NCBI RefSeq assembly: GCF_029392075.1
Contig: NZ_CP113929.1
Location: 248,001-312,000 of the forward strand
DNA length: 64,000 nucleotides
From: Bifidobacterium sp. ESL0704
GTDB taxonomy: Bacteria; Actinomycetota; Actinomycetes; Actinomycetales; Bifidobacteriaceae
Reading direction: 5' to 3'
Positions 8,280 through 17,060 of the stretch are shown here, piece by piece; positions within the stretch are counted from its first letter, which is position 1; every line of letters begins with the position of its first letter. A program made the position numbers and the translations under genes. The notes beneath the pieces are model-generated. The model ran no database searches and had not been told where the DNA came from. It worked only from the letters and a program-made list of their open reading frames with translations.

Positions 8280-9869
8280 TTATCTCTGAGATCCCCAGAC
8301 GCAGATGTTGTCGCCGATGGCCGAGAAGGTCATGACCGTCTTGCCGTCCTTGTCGCGCGGCAGCAAAGCGAACGCGCCCTGGTAGGTGATGCCGTCAAGC
8401 GTGATCGTCAGCCTGTTGCTGCCCGGCTCGGCCTTCCACGTTCCGGTGCGGTCGCCGCTGACTTTGCCGTCGGCCGTGAGCTTGATGTCCTTGGCCTGGT
8501 TGATGCCTTTATAATCGGTGCTTTTCTTGTCGGTCGGACGCTTGGGCCCCTTGAAATAGGTGTTCGGGTTCTGCATGGCGAACTCATAGGTGCCGGCGAG
8601 CTTGCTTGCCGGGTAGCCCTTGGCCTTCGCCTTGGTGCCGGTGTATTCGTACGGCGCTGCGGTGAGCCAGCCGTCGGCGGTCGGCAGCAGTTGGCGCGTG
8701 CGGATCTCGTGGGTCTCGCCGCGGTCGGAGAAACGGGTGTGGTAGATGAGGTAGTCGGTGCCATCGCTGTCCGCCAGGGCGGAGTTGTGGCCTTGGGAAA
8801 CCTCGATATCCTTTTTGTCCGTGCCGCTCCAAACGGTGGAGGCCATCAGTCGCACTCCGGTGTCGCCTTCCCAGTTATTGGCCTCGGCGCTGGTCGAGAC
8901 GGCCGGGTTCCCGTTTTCATCGAGATAAGGTCCGGTGATGGACTTCGAGCGGAACATGCGGATCTGGTAGCCTCCGGTCTGCTCGAGATGGCCGTAGGAA
9001 GTGAAGAGATACCACCAGCCGTTGGTATGCAACAGGTAGGAGCCTTCTCCCGAGTTGCCGTATCCGCCGCCGAGCTTGACACCGTAGTAGCCGTCGGACT
9101 GGTCGGTGATGGTCGGGTAGGTCTTCGCATAATCGCGCAGGCCGGTTTTGCTGTCGAGCTTCAACATCCACATGCCGCCGAACCAGGAGCCGAAGGTCAT
9201 CCACATGTCGCCGTTGTCATCGGCCTTGACGCTTGGGTCGATGGCGTTGATCTCGGTGTCGTCGGCGGAGAGGTAACGGCCGATGTCGGCGCTTTCGCCG
9301 AGCACGCGCGGCACGTCGGTCTTGTCTTTGTCGGCATCGTTGAACCCGGAGTAGACCACGGGGCCAACGTAGGTCCAGTCGCCCTCGATGTTATTGGCCG
9401 TCAGCAGCACGATGACCGACTGATAATTGGCCCCGTTCAGGGAAAGGTACATGCACCACTTGTTCATGCTCGGGTTCCACACCACGTCCGGTGCCCACAT
9501 GTTGCCTTTGACATCCGGATTGGCGGCCTGCTTGGGCCAGGCCTTCCAGATATCCGCGAAGATCTTCTCGTAGTCGCGGCTCAGGTTGTTCTTGAAATAG
9601 TGCCAGTTGACGAGGTCATTGCTTTTCGCCCAGGCGCGGTGTGAGCCGAATACATAGTATTTCCCGTTCGCTTTCACGACGGAAGGGTCGTGCACGGAGA
9701 CGCGGCTGATGTGTTTGCCCGCCGAATTGAGTGTGCTGGTCGGCGACGCGGCGCCGTTCGATGCGCCTGTGCTCGTATTCGCGCTTCCGCATCCGGCCAG
9801 TGTCCCGACGAGGGTGAGGGCCGCCAGAATTCCAGCCAGGCCACGTCGTATCGTCCTTGTTGTTGTCAT
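8280..9869 (-). CDS. GH43 arabinanase-like lipoprotein
   Basis: This 529-residue protein starts with a lipoprotein signal (TIRRGLAGILAALTLVGTLAGC); the lipobox LAGC puts the lipid-modified cysteine at position 27. A short Ser/Thr/Asn linker leads to a GH43 propeller with base Asp61 (VHDPSVV), Asp211 (INAIDPSV) and acid Glu275 (NSGEGSY). A C-terminal barrel ends in FSAIGDNICVWGSQR. It is closely related to the genes at 6459 and 13656 over the whole catalytic and barrel regions. It is expected to sit on the outer face of the membrane and cut arabinan or its fragments before import. AAGGAGT lies upstream of the start. Its promoter region holds two LacI-type operators and is shared with the divergent GH43 at 9983. 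Confidence 0.9.
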   Translation of the reverse strand: MTTTRTIRRGLAGILAALTLVGTLAGCGSANTSTGASNGAASPTSTLNSAGKHISRVSVHDPSVVKANGKYYVFGSHRAWAKSNDLVNWHYFKNNLSRDYEKIFADIWKAWPKQAANPDVKGNMWAPDVVWNPSMNKWCMYLSLNGANYQSVIVLLTANNIEGDWTYVGPVVYSGFNDADKDKTDVPRVLGESADIGRYLSADDTEINAIDPSVKADDNGDMWMTFGSWFGGMWMLKLDSKTGLRDYAKTYPTITDQSDGYYGVKLGGGYGNSGEGSYLLHTNGWWYLFTSYGHLEQTGGYQIRMFRSKSITGPYLDENGNPAVSTSAEANNWEGDTGVRLMASTVWSGTDKKDIEVSQGHNSALADSDGTDYLIYHTRFSDRGETHEIRTRQLLPTADGWLTAAPYEYTGTKAKAKGYPASKLAGTYEFAMQNPNTYFKGPKRPTDKKSTDYKGINQAKDIKLTADGKVSGDRTGTWKAEPGSNRLTITLDGITYQGAFALLPRDKDGKTVMTFSAIGDNICVWGSQR

Positions 9870-9912
9870 GTGCGGGTACTCCTTCTTCCTACTTACGGCG
9901 GCATTGCGTCTT

Positions 9913-9926
9913 TTACAACGTTGTAA
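9913..9926. promoter_or_regulatory. LacI-type operator, perfect palindrome
   Basis: TTACAACGTTGTAA is a perfect 14-bp palindrome with a central CG, the hallmark of LacI-family operators. It lies in the 113-bp gap between two divergent GH43 genes and is the best match to the motif that recurs in front of other arabinan genes in this window. Confidence 0.8.
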
Positions 9927-9941
9927 CGTCGTATACTAGTG

Positions 9942-9953
9942 TACATCGTTGTA
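9942..9953. promoter_or_regulatory. LacI-type operator, second site of the pair
   Basis: TACATCGTTGTA is 29 bp centre to centre from the palindrome at 9913-9926, and thus lies in the same divergent promoter region. It differs from the consensus TACAACGTTGTA at one position. Confidence 0.75.
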
Positions 9954-9982
9954 ACTTCAGACACGTCAAGGGAGAATCTGAA

Positions 9983-12283
9983 ATGCAGGACAAAATGTCT
10001 GATTCGCATCGTTATTCGTTGCTTTGCTATACCAGAAAACCGACCGGCCGCGAACACGCCAACAATGCGGACGTCGCGTTGAGCATGCATCTCGCCCTGC
10101 GCTCACCGGTCACCGGCAGGTGGGAGCCGCTTAATGGCAACTACGGCATTTTCTTCGCTGCCGGGGTGCCTCGTGCGGGAGTGCCGCAGGCGGCGAGAGG
10201 CGCGGCCACCGCCTCACGCCGTTTTCGTCCGGAGGCAGGCCCCGTCGGCTACGTGCCCAGCGGTGCCGTAAAACTTGACGCGTTGATGCCGGATGTCGAC
10301 ATCACGCTCAAAAGCCTTGTGGACCCATATCTGTTCCGTTGGTCGGATGCGGGCTATGGCATTGCCGCCACGCGTACCGCCCGTGGTGGTGCAGCCGATG
10401 GATCTGAACGGTGTTCGTTCCTGCTGGCCCGAAGCCCGGATCTGCTGAATTATGAGCAGCTGGGCATGGTGACGTTGGACACCGACGAGGGCGTGCATCG
10501 CCCGCAGGTGGCTGCGCTCGCCGATGCTGGCGGGTATGCGATTTCCTGGTATGACGATGGCGGGCGATGGCGTACGGCGCATGTCGGCGATCTCTTGGAT
10601 GCGCTCGACGGAGTGGTCGCGGTGGATGAGGCCGTGTCTGTCGGTGGCGTTGGCGGGCTTCAGGATGAAGGTGGTTGCGAGAAGGCCGGTTACCAGGGCG
10701 GGCAGGCCGGATCGGTCGATATTGCGGACTGTGTGCCCGGCAATGTCATCGACATCGATGTGGACGATGCCATTGCCCTGTCCGACCGGTTCGGACGCAT
10801 CTACAACACCGGCGTCGCCTGCCCCGCTCTGACGTTCGTACCTGCCGAAGGCAAGGTGTACGGCGGAACCCGTACGCATGAAGATGGTCTGCAGGAGGAA
10901 TCGGCCGGAGTCTGTGTCGATGGACATGTGCGCAAGGCGGCGCCGGATGCCGAACGCCGAAGCCGTGAAGCGTTGCCGCCTTCCTCTTCCGATGCCCTCG
11001 ACGATGCCTTGCAACAGTTCAGGCGCCAGACCGTCGATTTGCTGTACTCCGACGGCTCGGATTCGACGCGCAAGGTCGATTGGGACGAGGCGCAGCTTGC
11101 GCAATTCAGGCGCAATGCGCTCGCCGGCAATTTCAAGCCGGGTCAAGTGGTGACGATCGACGGTGTGGTGCGACAGCAGACCTACCCTGTCCCCTTCGCT
11201 CGCGAACGTGCCGACCCGTCGGTGTTCCCCTATGATTTCAACGGCGAACGGCTGTTCCTGTTCATCGCCACCGACGATACCGATGGCAACTGCATCGACC
11301 CGAACGGCGGGCAGACCCACATGCCGCTGCGTGTGGGCCGCACCATTGCCGAGCTTTCTGATGCCGCGGGCGGACGAGAGCGGGAGATCGACCTTTTGAA
11401 ACGCGGCGATCGCAACAGCGAGGGACGTGAGATGACCGGCTGTTTCTGGGCCCCTGAGCTGCACATCATCGGCGGCAGGCTCTCGATTCTGTTCATGCCG
11501 TGTTTCGACGGTCCTGAACGCAAGGCGGACGGGACGGTCAACGATCGGGCCGGCAAGCCGGATATGTGGACCGGAAGCTGCCATATCATGCAGCTTGGCC
11601 AGGATGGTGACGGCCGTGATCTCGATCCACGTGAACCCGCCAACTGGGATGCGCCGCGGCCGATCCGCGGACCACAAGGCGAGGAGCTGAATCCGGTGCA
11701 GGGCATCAGCCTTGATATGACGGTCTTTGCCGATTCCGGTCGTTGGTACTACGCCTGGCAGCAGATCGGCAGTGTCTGGATAGCCTCGTTCGATCCGGCC
11801 GATCCCACGCGTCTGACCAGTTCGCCGAGGCAGATCGTCGTCCCTGAATTCGCTTGGGACAACGCCATTGCCGAGGGTCCCAACGTCGTGGAGCACGATG
11901 GCACGCTCTGGCTCATCTATTCCGGTTCATTGGTCGGCATCGACTACACCACCGGTTTGGCCACCGCCCCCGCCGGTGTCGGAGCCGATCTGCTTGATCC
12001 GCAGACATGGAACAAGCTCGGCTGCCCGCTTCAGAAGTCGGGAATATATAATAATGAATGGCAATTGGGAACCGGACATGGCATGTGGTCGGCTGACGAG
12101 GACGGCAATCCGCTCTACGTTTTCCATGCCGCGGAATACGCCAACGGCCGATATGGCGGCCGGGATGCGCAGGTGCGACGTGTACACTGGGGCGTGGATG
12201 GTATGCCGATACTCGACATGCAGAAAAGCGAGGAACTCGATGACGCCTCGACGTGTATATCGATGAAAATTACCGTGGCGTAG
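9983..12283 (+). CDS. Large cytosolic GH43 enzyme with N-terminal propeller-like domain
   Basis: The chosen ATG 9983 has AGGGAGAA upstream and gives 766 residues; the frame is open further 5' but without a ribosome-binding site. The C-terminal half is a GH43 propeller with base Asp411 (RADPSVF), Asp578 (GISLDMTVF) and acid Glu631 (IAEGPNVV). The N-terminal ~300 residues (DVALSMHLALR, WEPLNGNYGIFF, SLVDPYLFRW) resemble a second, apparently non-catalytic propeller-like module, as in some bifidobacterial GH43 arabinofuranosidases. A low-complexity Gly/Ala/Val insert lies near residues 210-245. There is no signal peptide. It is followed closely by the lacI gene on the same strand. An exo-acting arabinofuranosidase role is inferred. 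Confidence 0.85.
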   Translation: MQDKMSDSHRYSLLCYTRKPTGREHANNADVALSMHLALRSPVTGRWEPLNGNYGIFFAAGVPRAGVPQAARGAATASRRFRPEAGPVGYVPSGAVKLDALMPDVDITLKSLVDPYLFRWSDAGYGIAATRTARGGAADGSERCSFLLARSPDLLNYEQLGMVTLDTDEGVHRPQVAALADAGGYAISWYDDGGRWRTAHVGDLLDALDGVVAVDEAVSVGGVGGLQDEGGCEKAGYQGGQAGSVDIADCVPGNVIDIDVDDAIALSDRFGRIYNTGVACPALTFVPAEGKVYGGTRTHEDGLQEESAGVCVDGHVRKAAPDAERRSREALPPSSSDALDDALQQFRRQTVDLLYSDGSDSTRKVDWDEAQLAQFRRNALAGNFKPGQVVTIDGVVRQQTYPVPFARERADPSVFPYDFNGERLFLFIATDDTDGNCIDPNGGQTHMPLRVGRTIAELSDAAGGREREIDLLKRGDRNSEGREMTGCFWAPELHIIGGRLSILFMPCFDGPERKADGTVNDRAGKPDMWTGSCHIMQLGQDGDGRDLDPREPANWDAPRPIRGPQGEELNPVQGISLDMTVFADSGRWYYAWQQIGSVWIASFDPADPTRLTSSPRQIVVPEFAWDNAIAEGPNVVEHDGTLWLIYSGSLVGIDYTTGLATAPAGVGADLLDPQTWNKLGCPLQKSGIYNNEWQLGTGHGMWSADEDGNPLYVFHAAEYANGRYGGRDAQVRRVHWGVDGMPILDMQKSEELDDASTCISMKITVA

Positions 12284-12334
12284 TGCGTGGACAATGGACG
12301 TAGTCTGAAGTAGGGCAGTAGGGGGAGCGCGAAT

Positions 12335-13411
12335 ATGAAAGCTACTCGAAATGGCGGCAAAGTGGGTAAAACCGGCGAACAACATGTTGTTACGATGCGT
12401 GAGGTGGCTGCGTCCGCCGGCGTCTCGATCAAAACCGTTTCCAACGTTGTCAATGACTACCAGTTCGTTTCGGATACCACACGTAAAAAGGTCAACAAGG
12501 CCATTGACGAACTGGGGTATGTGGTCAACGTCTCGGCACGCAACCTGCGGCGCGGGCAGACCGGCGTTATCTCGCTGATCATCCCCGATCTGCAACTGCC
12601 GTATTTTGCCCAGCTCTCCTCGCTGGTCATCGGCGAGGCCAAGAAGCTGGGGCTGCAGGTCATTGTGGAGCCGACGCTTTATTCGCGTGAAGGCGAGATC
12701 GAAGCGTTGCACGGCAGGCGGCTTTCCATGCTCGACGGCGTGATTTTCAGCCCCTTGGAGCTCGGGCAGGACGATGCCGAACAGCTCGCCGTCGATTATC
12801 CGCTCGTGCTCATCGGAGAGCGGATCTTCACCGATTCGGTGGATCATATCGCCACTGAGAACGTCGAGGGCGCCAAACGCGCCACGTCCTATCTCATCCA
12901 GACCGGATGCCGCAGGATCGCGGTACTGGGTGTGCATCCCGGGGAGAAGGTTGGCTCCGCGGGCCTGCGTTTCCAAGGATACAAGGAAGCGTTGGAAGAG
13001 AACGGCATTGACTTTGACGAGCGTTTGGTGGCGCCGGCGGGGATGTGGCATCGTGTCGATGGGGTGGATGCGATGAACCACATGCTCGATAGCGGTGTCA
13101 AACTGGACGGTGTGGTCGCCTTGAACGACATGCTCGCCTCGGGTGCCATGCATGCCATTCAGATGCGTGGCCTGAGGATTCCCGATGACGTGTCGGTGAT
13201 CGGGTTCGACAATTCCGACGATTCCCAGTACCTTTCACCGCCTTTGACCTCGATTGCGCCCGGTCTCGAGGCCGTCGCCCGTCTGTCCGTGCGGGTCCTG
13301 AAAAATCGCATCGATGGCATCAGCCCGCTGGGCGCTGTCGATGGCGGCACCATTTTCCGTAAGGTTTCATCCACGTTGGTTGTCCGAGACTCCACGCATC
13401 GTAAGGCATAG
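12335..13411 (+). CDS. LacI-family transcriptional regulator, likely of the arabinan regulon
   Basis: The 358-residue protein has a ~20-residue basic N-terminal tail, then a LacI HTH (TMREVAASAGVSIKTVSNVV, about 20-39) with hinge helix SARNLRRGQTGVI. A periplasmic-binding-protein-like sensor domain follows (LIIPDLQLPYF, VIGFDNSDDSQYLSPPLTSI). It lies 51 bp after the GH43 gene and in the middle of six arabinan units. Palindromes of the form TACAACGTTGTA occur before it, after it and in front of other arabinan genes, so it is the natural candidate to bind them. The effector is probably arabinose or an arabino-oligosaccharide; neither effector nor sites are proven here. Confidence 0.92.
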   Translation: MKATRNGGKVGKTGEQHVVTMREVAASAGVSIKTVSNVVNDYQFVSDTTRKKVNKAIDELGYVVNVSARNLRRGQTGVISLIIPDLQLPYFAQLSSLVIGEAKKLGLQVIVEPTLYSREGEIEALHGRRLSMLDGVIFSPLELGQDDAEQLAVDYPLVLIGERIFTDSVDHIATENVEGAKRATSYLIQTGCRRIAVLGVHPGEKVGSAGLRFQGYKEALEENGIDFDERLVAPAGMWHRVDGVDAMNHMLDSGVKLDGVVALNDMLASGAMHAIQMRGLRIPDDVSVIGFDNSDDSQYLSPPLTSIAPGLEAVARLSVRVLKNRIDGISPLGAVDGGTIFRKVSSTLVVRDSTHRKA

Positions 13412-13451
13412 TGGTCGAAGAATACGGGAAAACACTGTAAGTAATACGTTT

Positions 13452-13463
13452 CTAACGTTGTAG
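13452..13463. promoter_or_regulatory. LacI-type operator-like site
   Basis: CTAACGTTGTAG shares the AACGTTGTA core of the arabinan operator motif. It lies just after the lacI gene and upstream of the large secreted GH43. Confidence 0.55.
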
Positions 13464-13470
13464 AATGATA

Positions 13471-13508
13471 GCCACGGGATACGCGATAGTGGTGTGTAAT
13501 CCCGTGGC
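13471..13508 (+). terminator. Hairpin downstream of lacI
   Basis: GCCACGGGAT (13471-13480) pairs perfectly with ATCCCGTGGC (13499-13508). It follows lacI and precedes the promoter region of the secreted GH43. No clear T-run follows, so the terminator call is tentative. Confidence 0.5.
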
Positions 13509-13574
13509 GACTGGCTATGAAGCCTGTTGTCCAAAAAATCGCTCTGGAGAAGGCAGAAGGTTGATGGGCAAATT

Positions 13575-13586
13575 TACAACGATGTA
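13575..13586. promoter_or_regulatory. LacI-type operator
   Basis: TACAACGATGTA matches the arabinan operator motif at 11 of 12 positions. It sits 70 bp before the start of the secreted GH43 gene. Confidence 0.75.
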
Positions 13587-13655
13587 TATTCCGATTGTCG
13601 TCGTGAATGCCGTCTTGCCAGCCGGTCTGAAGAGCAATGATGATAGGAGAATTCA

Positions 13656-16600
13656 ATGGTGACACGAATGTCGGAAAGGGCCGGCAGATGTTGCGCGTTA
13701 CTCGCGGCTGCATCGATGCTGGTGGGCATGGTCGGTGTGACCAGTGCCAATGCTGGCCCTGTCAAGTCGGTGACCAGAGATGGGCGCTCGACAGTAGAGA
13801 CGAGAAGCGATCCGCAGAAAATCGTGGATTATAATTTTTCTGACGCGGCCAACGGCGCGTCTTCGGTCAACAACGCGGTGTCCGGCTCCGCACTCGGCGC
13901 GGCGACGATTACCAAAGACGGCGCTGCACCTACGGGCGGCACGTTCAACGACAAGTCCTTGGCGATGGACGGCAACTACTATGTGAAGCTGCCTGACAAC
14001 ATCCTCAAGGGCCACAACTCCGCCACCGTCTCCACCGTGGTGAAGAACGACCAATTCAACAGCAGCGGGGCTCAATGGACCTATCTGTGGTCGCTGGGCA
14101 GCACCGGACAGTCAGGCAAGGGCTCGTGGACCGCCTCGACGCATACTTCGCTCTATGCCTCGGTCACTTCGAAGGGCAATGGTGACGGTGAAACGTTCTT
14201 CTCCGCCGGCGAAAACCTTTCAATGGATAAGTTCCAGACGTTGACTTCAACAATCGACGGCAGCACGAAGACCGCCAAGCTCTATATCAACGGCCGTGAG
14301 GTCGGTTCTTCGAAGATCACCGCCGATATCTCCAAGTTCGCCGACCAGACCAACGACGTTATCGGCCAGTCGCGTTACCCTGGTGTGGGCGATGCGTTCT
14401 TCCATGGCGCGGTGCGTTCGTTCACCGTCTATGACGGCGCGATGACCCCGCGGCAGATTGCGAAGACCCTGCCGAGCGAAGGCGTCGATGATCTGCTTGG
14501 CAGCGAGGCCTCGGCGCTCAAGGTGCCGCAGACCGCCAATGCCGATTTCACGCTGCCGACATCCACGGCAGACGCTTCGATCACCTGGAGCTCGGACAAC
14601 GGCGCCATCGCGGTCAACAATGCGACCGGCAAGGCGAAGGTTACCTTGCCCGCCCAAGATACAACGGTCAATCTGACTGCCACCCTCACGCCCGCCGCAG
14701 GTATGGCGTCCCCGTCGAAAACGGTGACGAAGTCCTTCCAGGTGTTGGTGCCCAAGGTGCTCAATGACGCACAGTTCCGTCAGAAGGTTGCCGACAGCGT
14801 GTCGCTGGGCGAGAACGTGGATGCCAACAACGTCCGTGGCGACTTGCTGCTGCCTTCGACGATGAGCATCTCCGCCTATGACTTCACCGGCAATGTCACG
14901 TGGAAATCTTCGAATACCAAGTTGGTGTCCATTGCCGACAATGCATCCAAGGTGTCTGCTCAGGATATGAGCGATGCCAGCGATGCTGGAAGCTATGAAG
15001 CCAAGGTCACCCGTCCGGATTGCGGCGGCGCCCAGAAGGTCGAGTTGACCGCTACGGTCTCCGAGGCGACGACACGTATGCTGAGCACGCCGGTCACTAA
15101 GACATTCACCCTGGCGATTCAGCCGCTGTCTGCCGGCAACGACACGACCCATGTCCGCGTGACCTCGCATGATCCCTCGATCGTCAAGGCCAACGGCAAG
15201 TACTACATTTTCGGTTCGCACCGCGCGTTCGCCAAGAGCACCGATCTGCAGCACTGGCAGTATTTCAGCAACAACCTCGTGACGAATTATCATCAGGTGC
15301 TCGACCCGATCTTCAACGAGTGGTCGAAGCAGGATTCGAATCCGGACGTGACTGGCAACATGTGGGCTCCTGAGGTCATCTGGAACAAGACCATGCACAA
15401 GTGGTGCATGTATCTCTCGGTTAACGGCGATAATTTCAGGTCCGTGATTGTGCTGCTTACCGCCGATGACATCGAGGGCGACTGGACCTATGTGGGACCC
15501 GTCGTTTATTCCGGTTTCCGCGAGTCGACGAAACAGCTCACCGATGTGCCCCGTGTGCTTGGTGAACATGCCGATCTTAGCCGCTATCTGTCACCCACCG
15601 ATACCGAGATCAACGCCATCGATGCCAGCGTGAAATATGATGGCAACGATATGTGGATGGCGTTCGGCTCGTGGTTCGGCGGCATCTGGATGCTCAAGCT
15701 CGATCCGGCTACCGGTCTGCGTGACTACAACACGACCTACCAGACCAAGGCCAACGTCTCCGATGCCTATTATGGCCACAAACTGGCCGGCGGCTACGGT
15801 AATTCGGGAGAAGGCACGGCGCTGGCCAAGGCCGACGGTTACTGGCACCTCATGCTTTCCTACGGCGGTCTGACGCAGACTGGCGGTTATCAGATGCGCG
15901 AGTTCCGTTCGAAGTCCATCACCGGACCGTATCTCGACCAGAACGGCAATGCCGCGGTCTACACGCAGAAGGTTTCTGACGACAAGGCCTTCAACCGTGG
16001 TCTGCGCATCCTGAGCTCCTACGACCAGCCGGGCAGCGAGAACGTCAAGACCTCGCAGGGCGGCAACGCCATCGTCACCGATTCCGACGGATCCGTCTAC
16101 AACGTGTACCACACCCGCTTCGTGCGTACCGAAGGCAATCTCGAAGAGCACCAGGTGCGCGTGCAGCCGATGGTCTCCTCCGACGGATGGCTGGTCATGG
16201 CGCCGTTCGAGAAGTCCGGCGAGGTAACGAGCGATGCGTCGTATACGGCTTCCGCGTTGGCGGGAACCTACAACTTCGTGGTGCATAACCCGGTGTCGTT
16301 CTACGCTGGCGGCGGGTTGACGAGCCAGGCCATCTACCACGCGGTGCCGGTGACGCTCAACGCCGATGGCTCGCTGTCCGGCACCGGCATCGCCGGCACT
16401 TGGCAGGTCAAGGGTCGCAAGGTGACGCTCAACGTCACCTCCGCTCCCGAGGCCACCAAGCTGCACGGTTCGTATTCGGCTACGGTGGGCTATCAGACCG
16501 ATGAGACCGGCCATGATGTTGTCTTCTTCTCGGGTCTCGGCGGCGATGTGTTCACCGACAACGGCCCGGACGCGACGGTTCGTGGCGGCAAGGCCGCGTT

Positions 16601-16898
16601 CTGGGGTGTCAGGCAGTTGCCGCAAGGCCGTGGCATCGCCACTGCCGAAGTGCCTTGCTCGACGAATCCCGGCGACGGGACACAGCCTATTGACAATACC
16701 GTCACGCCCAATGACAAGCAGCCCGGTGATAAGAATCAAGGCAACAAGCAACAGCAGAAGAATAACGTCAAAGCCGATGGCGCCAAGAAACTGGTCAAGA
16801 CCGGTGCCGTTGTCGGTTCCCTACCGTTGTTCACGGTTGTTGTGGCACTCGCGGCCGCTATGCTGAGCGTTTTGGCTGCGAGCAGACGCAAAAATTAG
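13656..16898 (+). CDS. Modular cell-surface GH43 arabinanase with LVKTG sorting-type C-terminus
   Basis: This 1080-residue extracellular enzyme has a signal peptide (about 1-33), a LamG/concanavalin-like domain (about 50-210), two bacterial Ig-like modules (about 280-480, with TWSSDNGAI and TWKSSNTKL), then the GH43 propeller. The base is Asp506 (HDPSIV), the middle residue Asp656 (INAIDASV) and the acid Glu719 (NSGEGT). A C-terminal barrel follows. The tail has a Pro/Asn/Gln/Lys-rich wall-spanning stretch, then L1046-V-K-T-G, a hydrophobic helix and a positive end (SRRKN). This is a sortase signal in layout, but with Val in place of Pro. TAGGAGAATTCA precedes ATG 13656. It is expected to bind and cut polymeric arabinan at the cell surface. 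Confidence 0.9.
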   Translation: MVTRMSERAGRCCALLAAASMLVGMVGVTSANAGPVKSVTRDGRSTVETRSDPQKIVDYNFSDAANGASSVNNAVSGSALGAATITKDGAAPTGGTFNDKSLAMDGNYYVKLPDNILKGHNSATVSTVVKNDQFNSSGAQWTYLWSLGSTGQSGKGSWTASTHTSLYASVTSKGNGDGETFFSAGENLSMDKFQTLTSTIDGSTKTAKLYINGREVGSSKITADISKFADQTNDVIGQSRYPGVGDAFFHGAVRSFTVYDGAMTPRQIAKTLPSEGVDDLLGSEASALKVPQTANADFTLPTSTADASITWSSDNGAIAVNNATGKAKVTLPAQDTTVNLTATLTPAAGMASPSKTVTKSFQVLVPKVLNDAQFRQKVADSVSLGENVDANNVRGDLLLPSTMSISAYDFTGNVTWKSSNTKLVSIADNASKVSAQDMSDASDAGSYEAKVTRPDCGGAQKVELTATVSEATTRMLSTPVTKTFTLAIQPLSAGNDTTHVRVTSHDPSIVKANGKYYIFGSHRAFAKSTDLQHWQYFSNNLVTNYHQVLDPIFNEWSKQDSNPDVTGNMWAPEVIWNKTMHKWCMYLSVNGDNFRSVIVLLTADDIEGDWTYVGPVVYSGFRESTKQLTDVPRVLGEHADLSRYLSPTDTEINAIDASVKYDGNDMWMAFGSWFGGIWMLKLDPATGLRDYNTTYQTKANVSDAYYGHKLAGGYGNSGEGTALAKADGYWHLMLSYGGLTQTGGYQMREFRSKSITGPYLDQNGNAAVYTQKVSDDKAFNRGLRILSSYDQPGSENVKTSQGGNAIVTDSDGSVYNVYHTRFVRTEGNLEEHQVRVQPMVSSDGWLVMAPFEKSGEVTSDASYTASALAGTYNFVVHNPVSFYAGGGLTSQAIYHAVPVTLNADGSLSGTGIAGTWQVKGRKVTLNVTSAPEATKLHGSYSATVGYQTDETGHDVVFFSGLGGDVFTDNGPDATVRGGKAAFWGVRQLPQGRGIATAEVPCSTNPGDGTQPIDNTVTPNDKQPGDKNQGNKQQQKNNVKADGAKKLVKTGAVVGSLPLFTVVVALAAAMLSVLAASRRKN

Positions 16899-16995
16899 AG
16901 ATAAGTAGGTATCCGTCAGGTACCTAGGTGTCTTGGGGTGGCGTGGTTTATCGGTTCGATAAGAGGGCCGATGTGACCCGCCACCCCGATTTGTT

Positions 16996-17029
16996 TCAAC
17001 GATGTAAATCTGCTATATTCAACGTTGTA
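16996..17029. promoter_or_regulatory. Pair of LacI-type operators
   Basis: TCAACGATGTA (16996-17006) and TCAACGTTGTA (17019-17029) lie 23 bp apart, ending 31 bp before the start of the next GH43 gene. Each differs from the TACAACGTTGTA motif in the left half only. Confidence 0.7.
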
Positions 17030-17060
17030 AATCAGTGTAGAGAAAGATTCGAGATTGAAC

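Noticed and set aside
9857..9982. Upstream extension of the large GH43 start
   Set aside because: It runs through both operators and lacks a ribosome-binding site; ATG 9983 has AGGGAGAA.
10214..11896. 560-codon minus-strand ORF
   Set aside because: Antisense shadow of the GH43 gene at 9983; His/Arg-rich with no domain.
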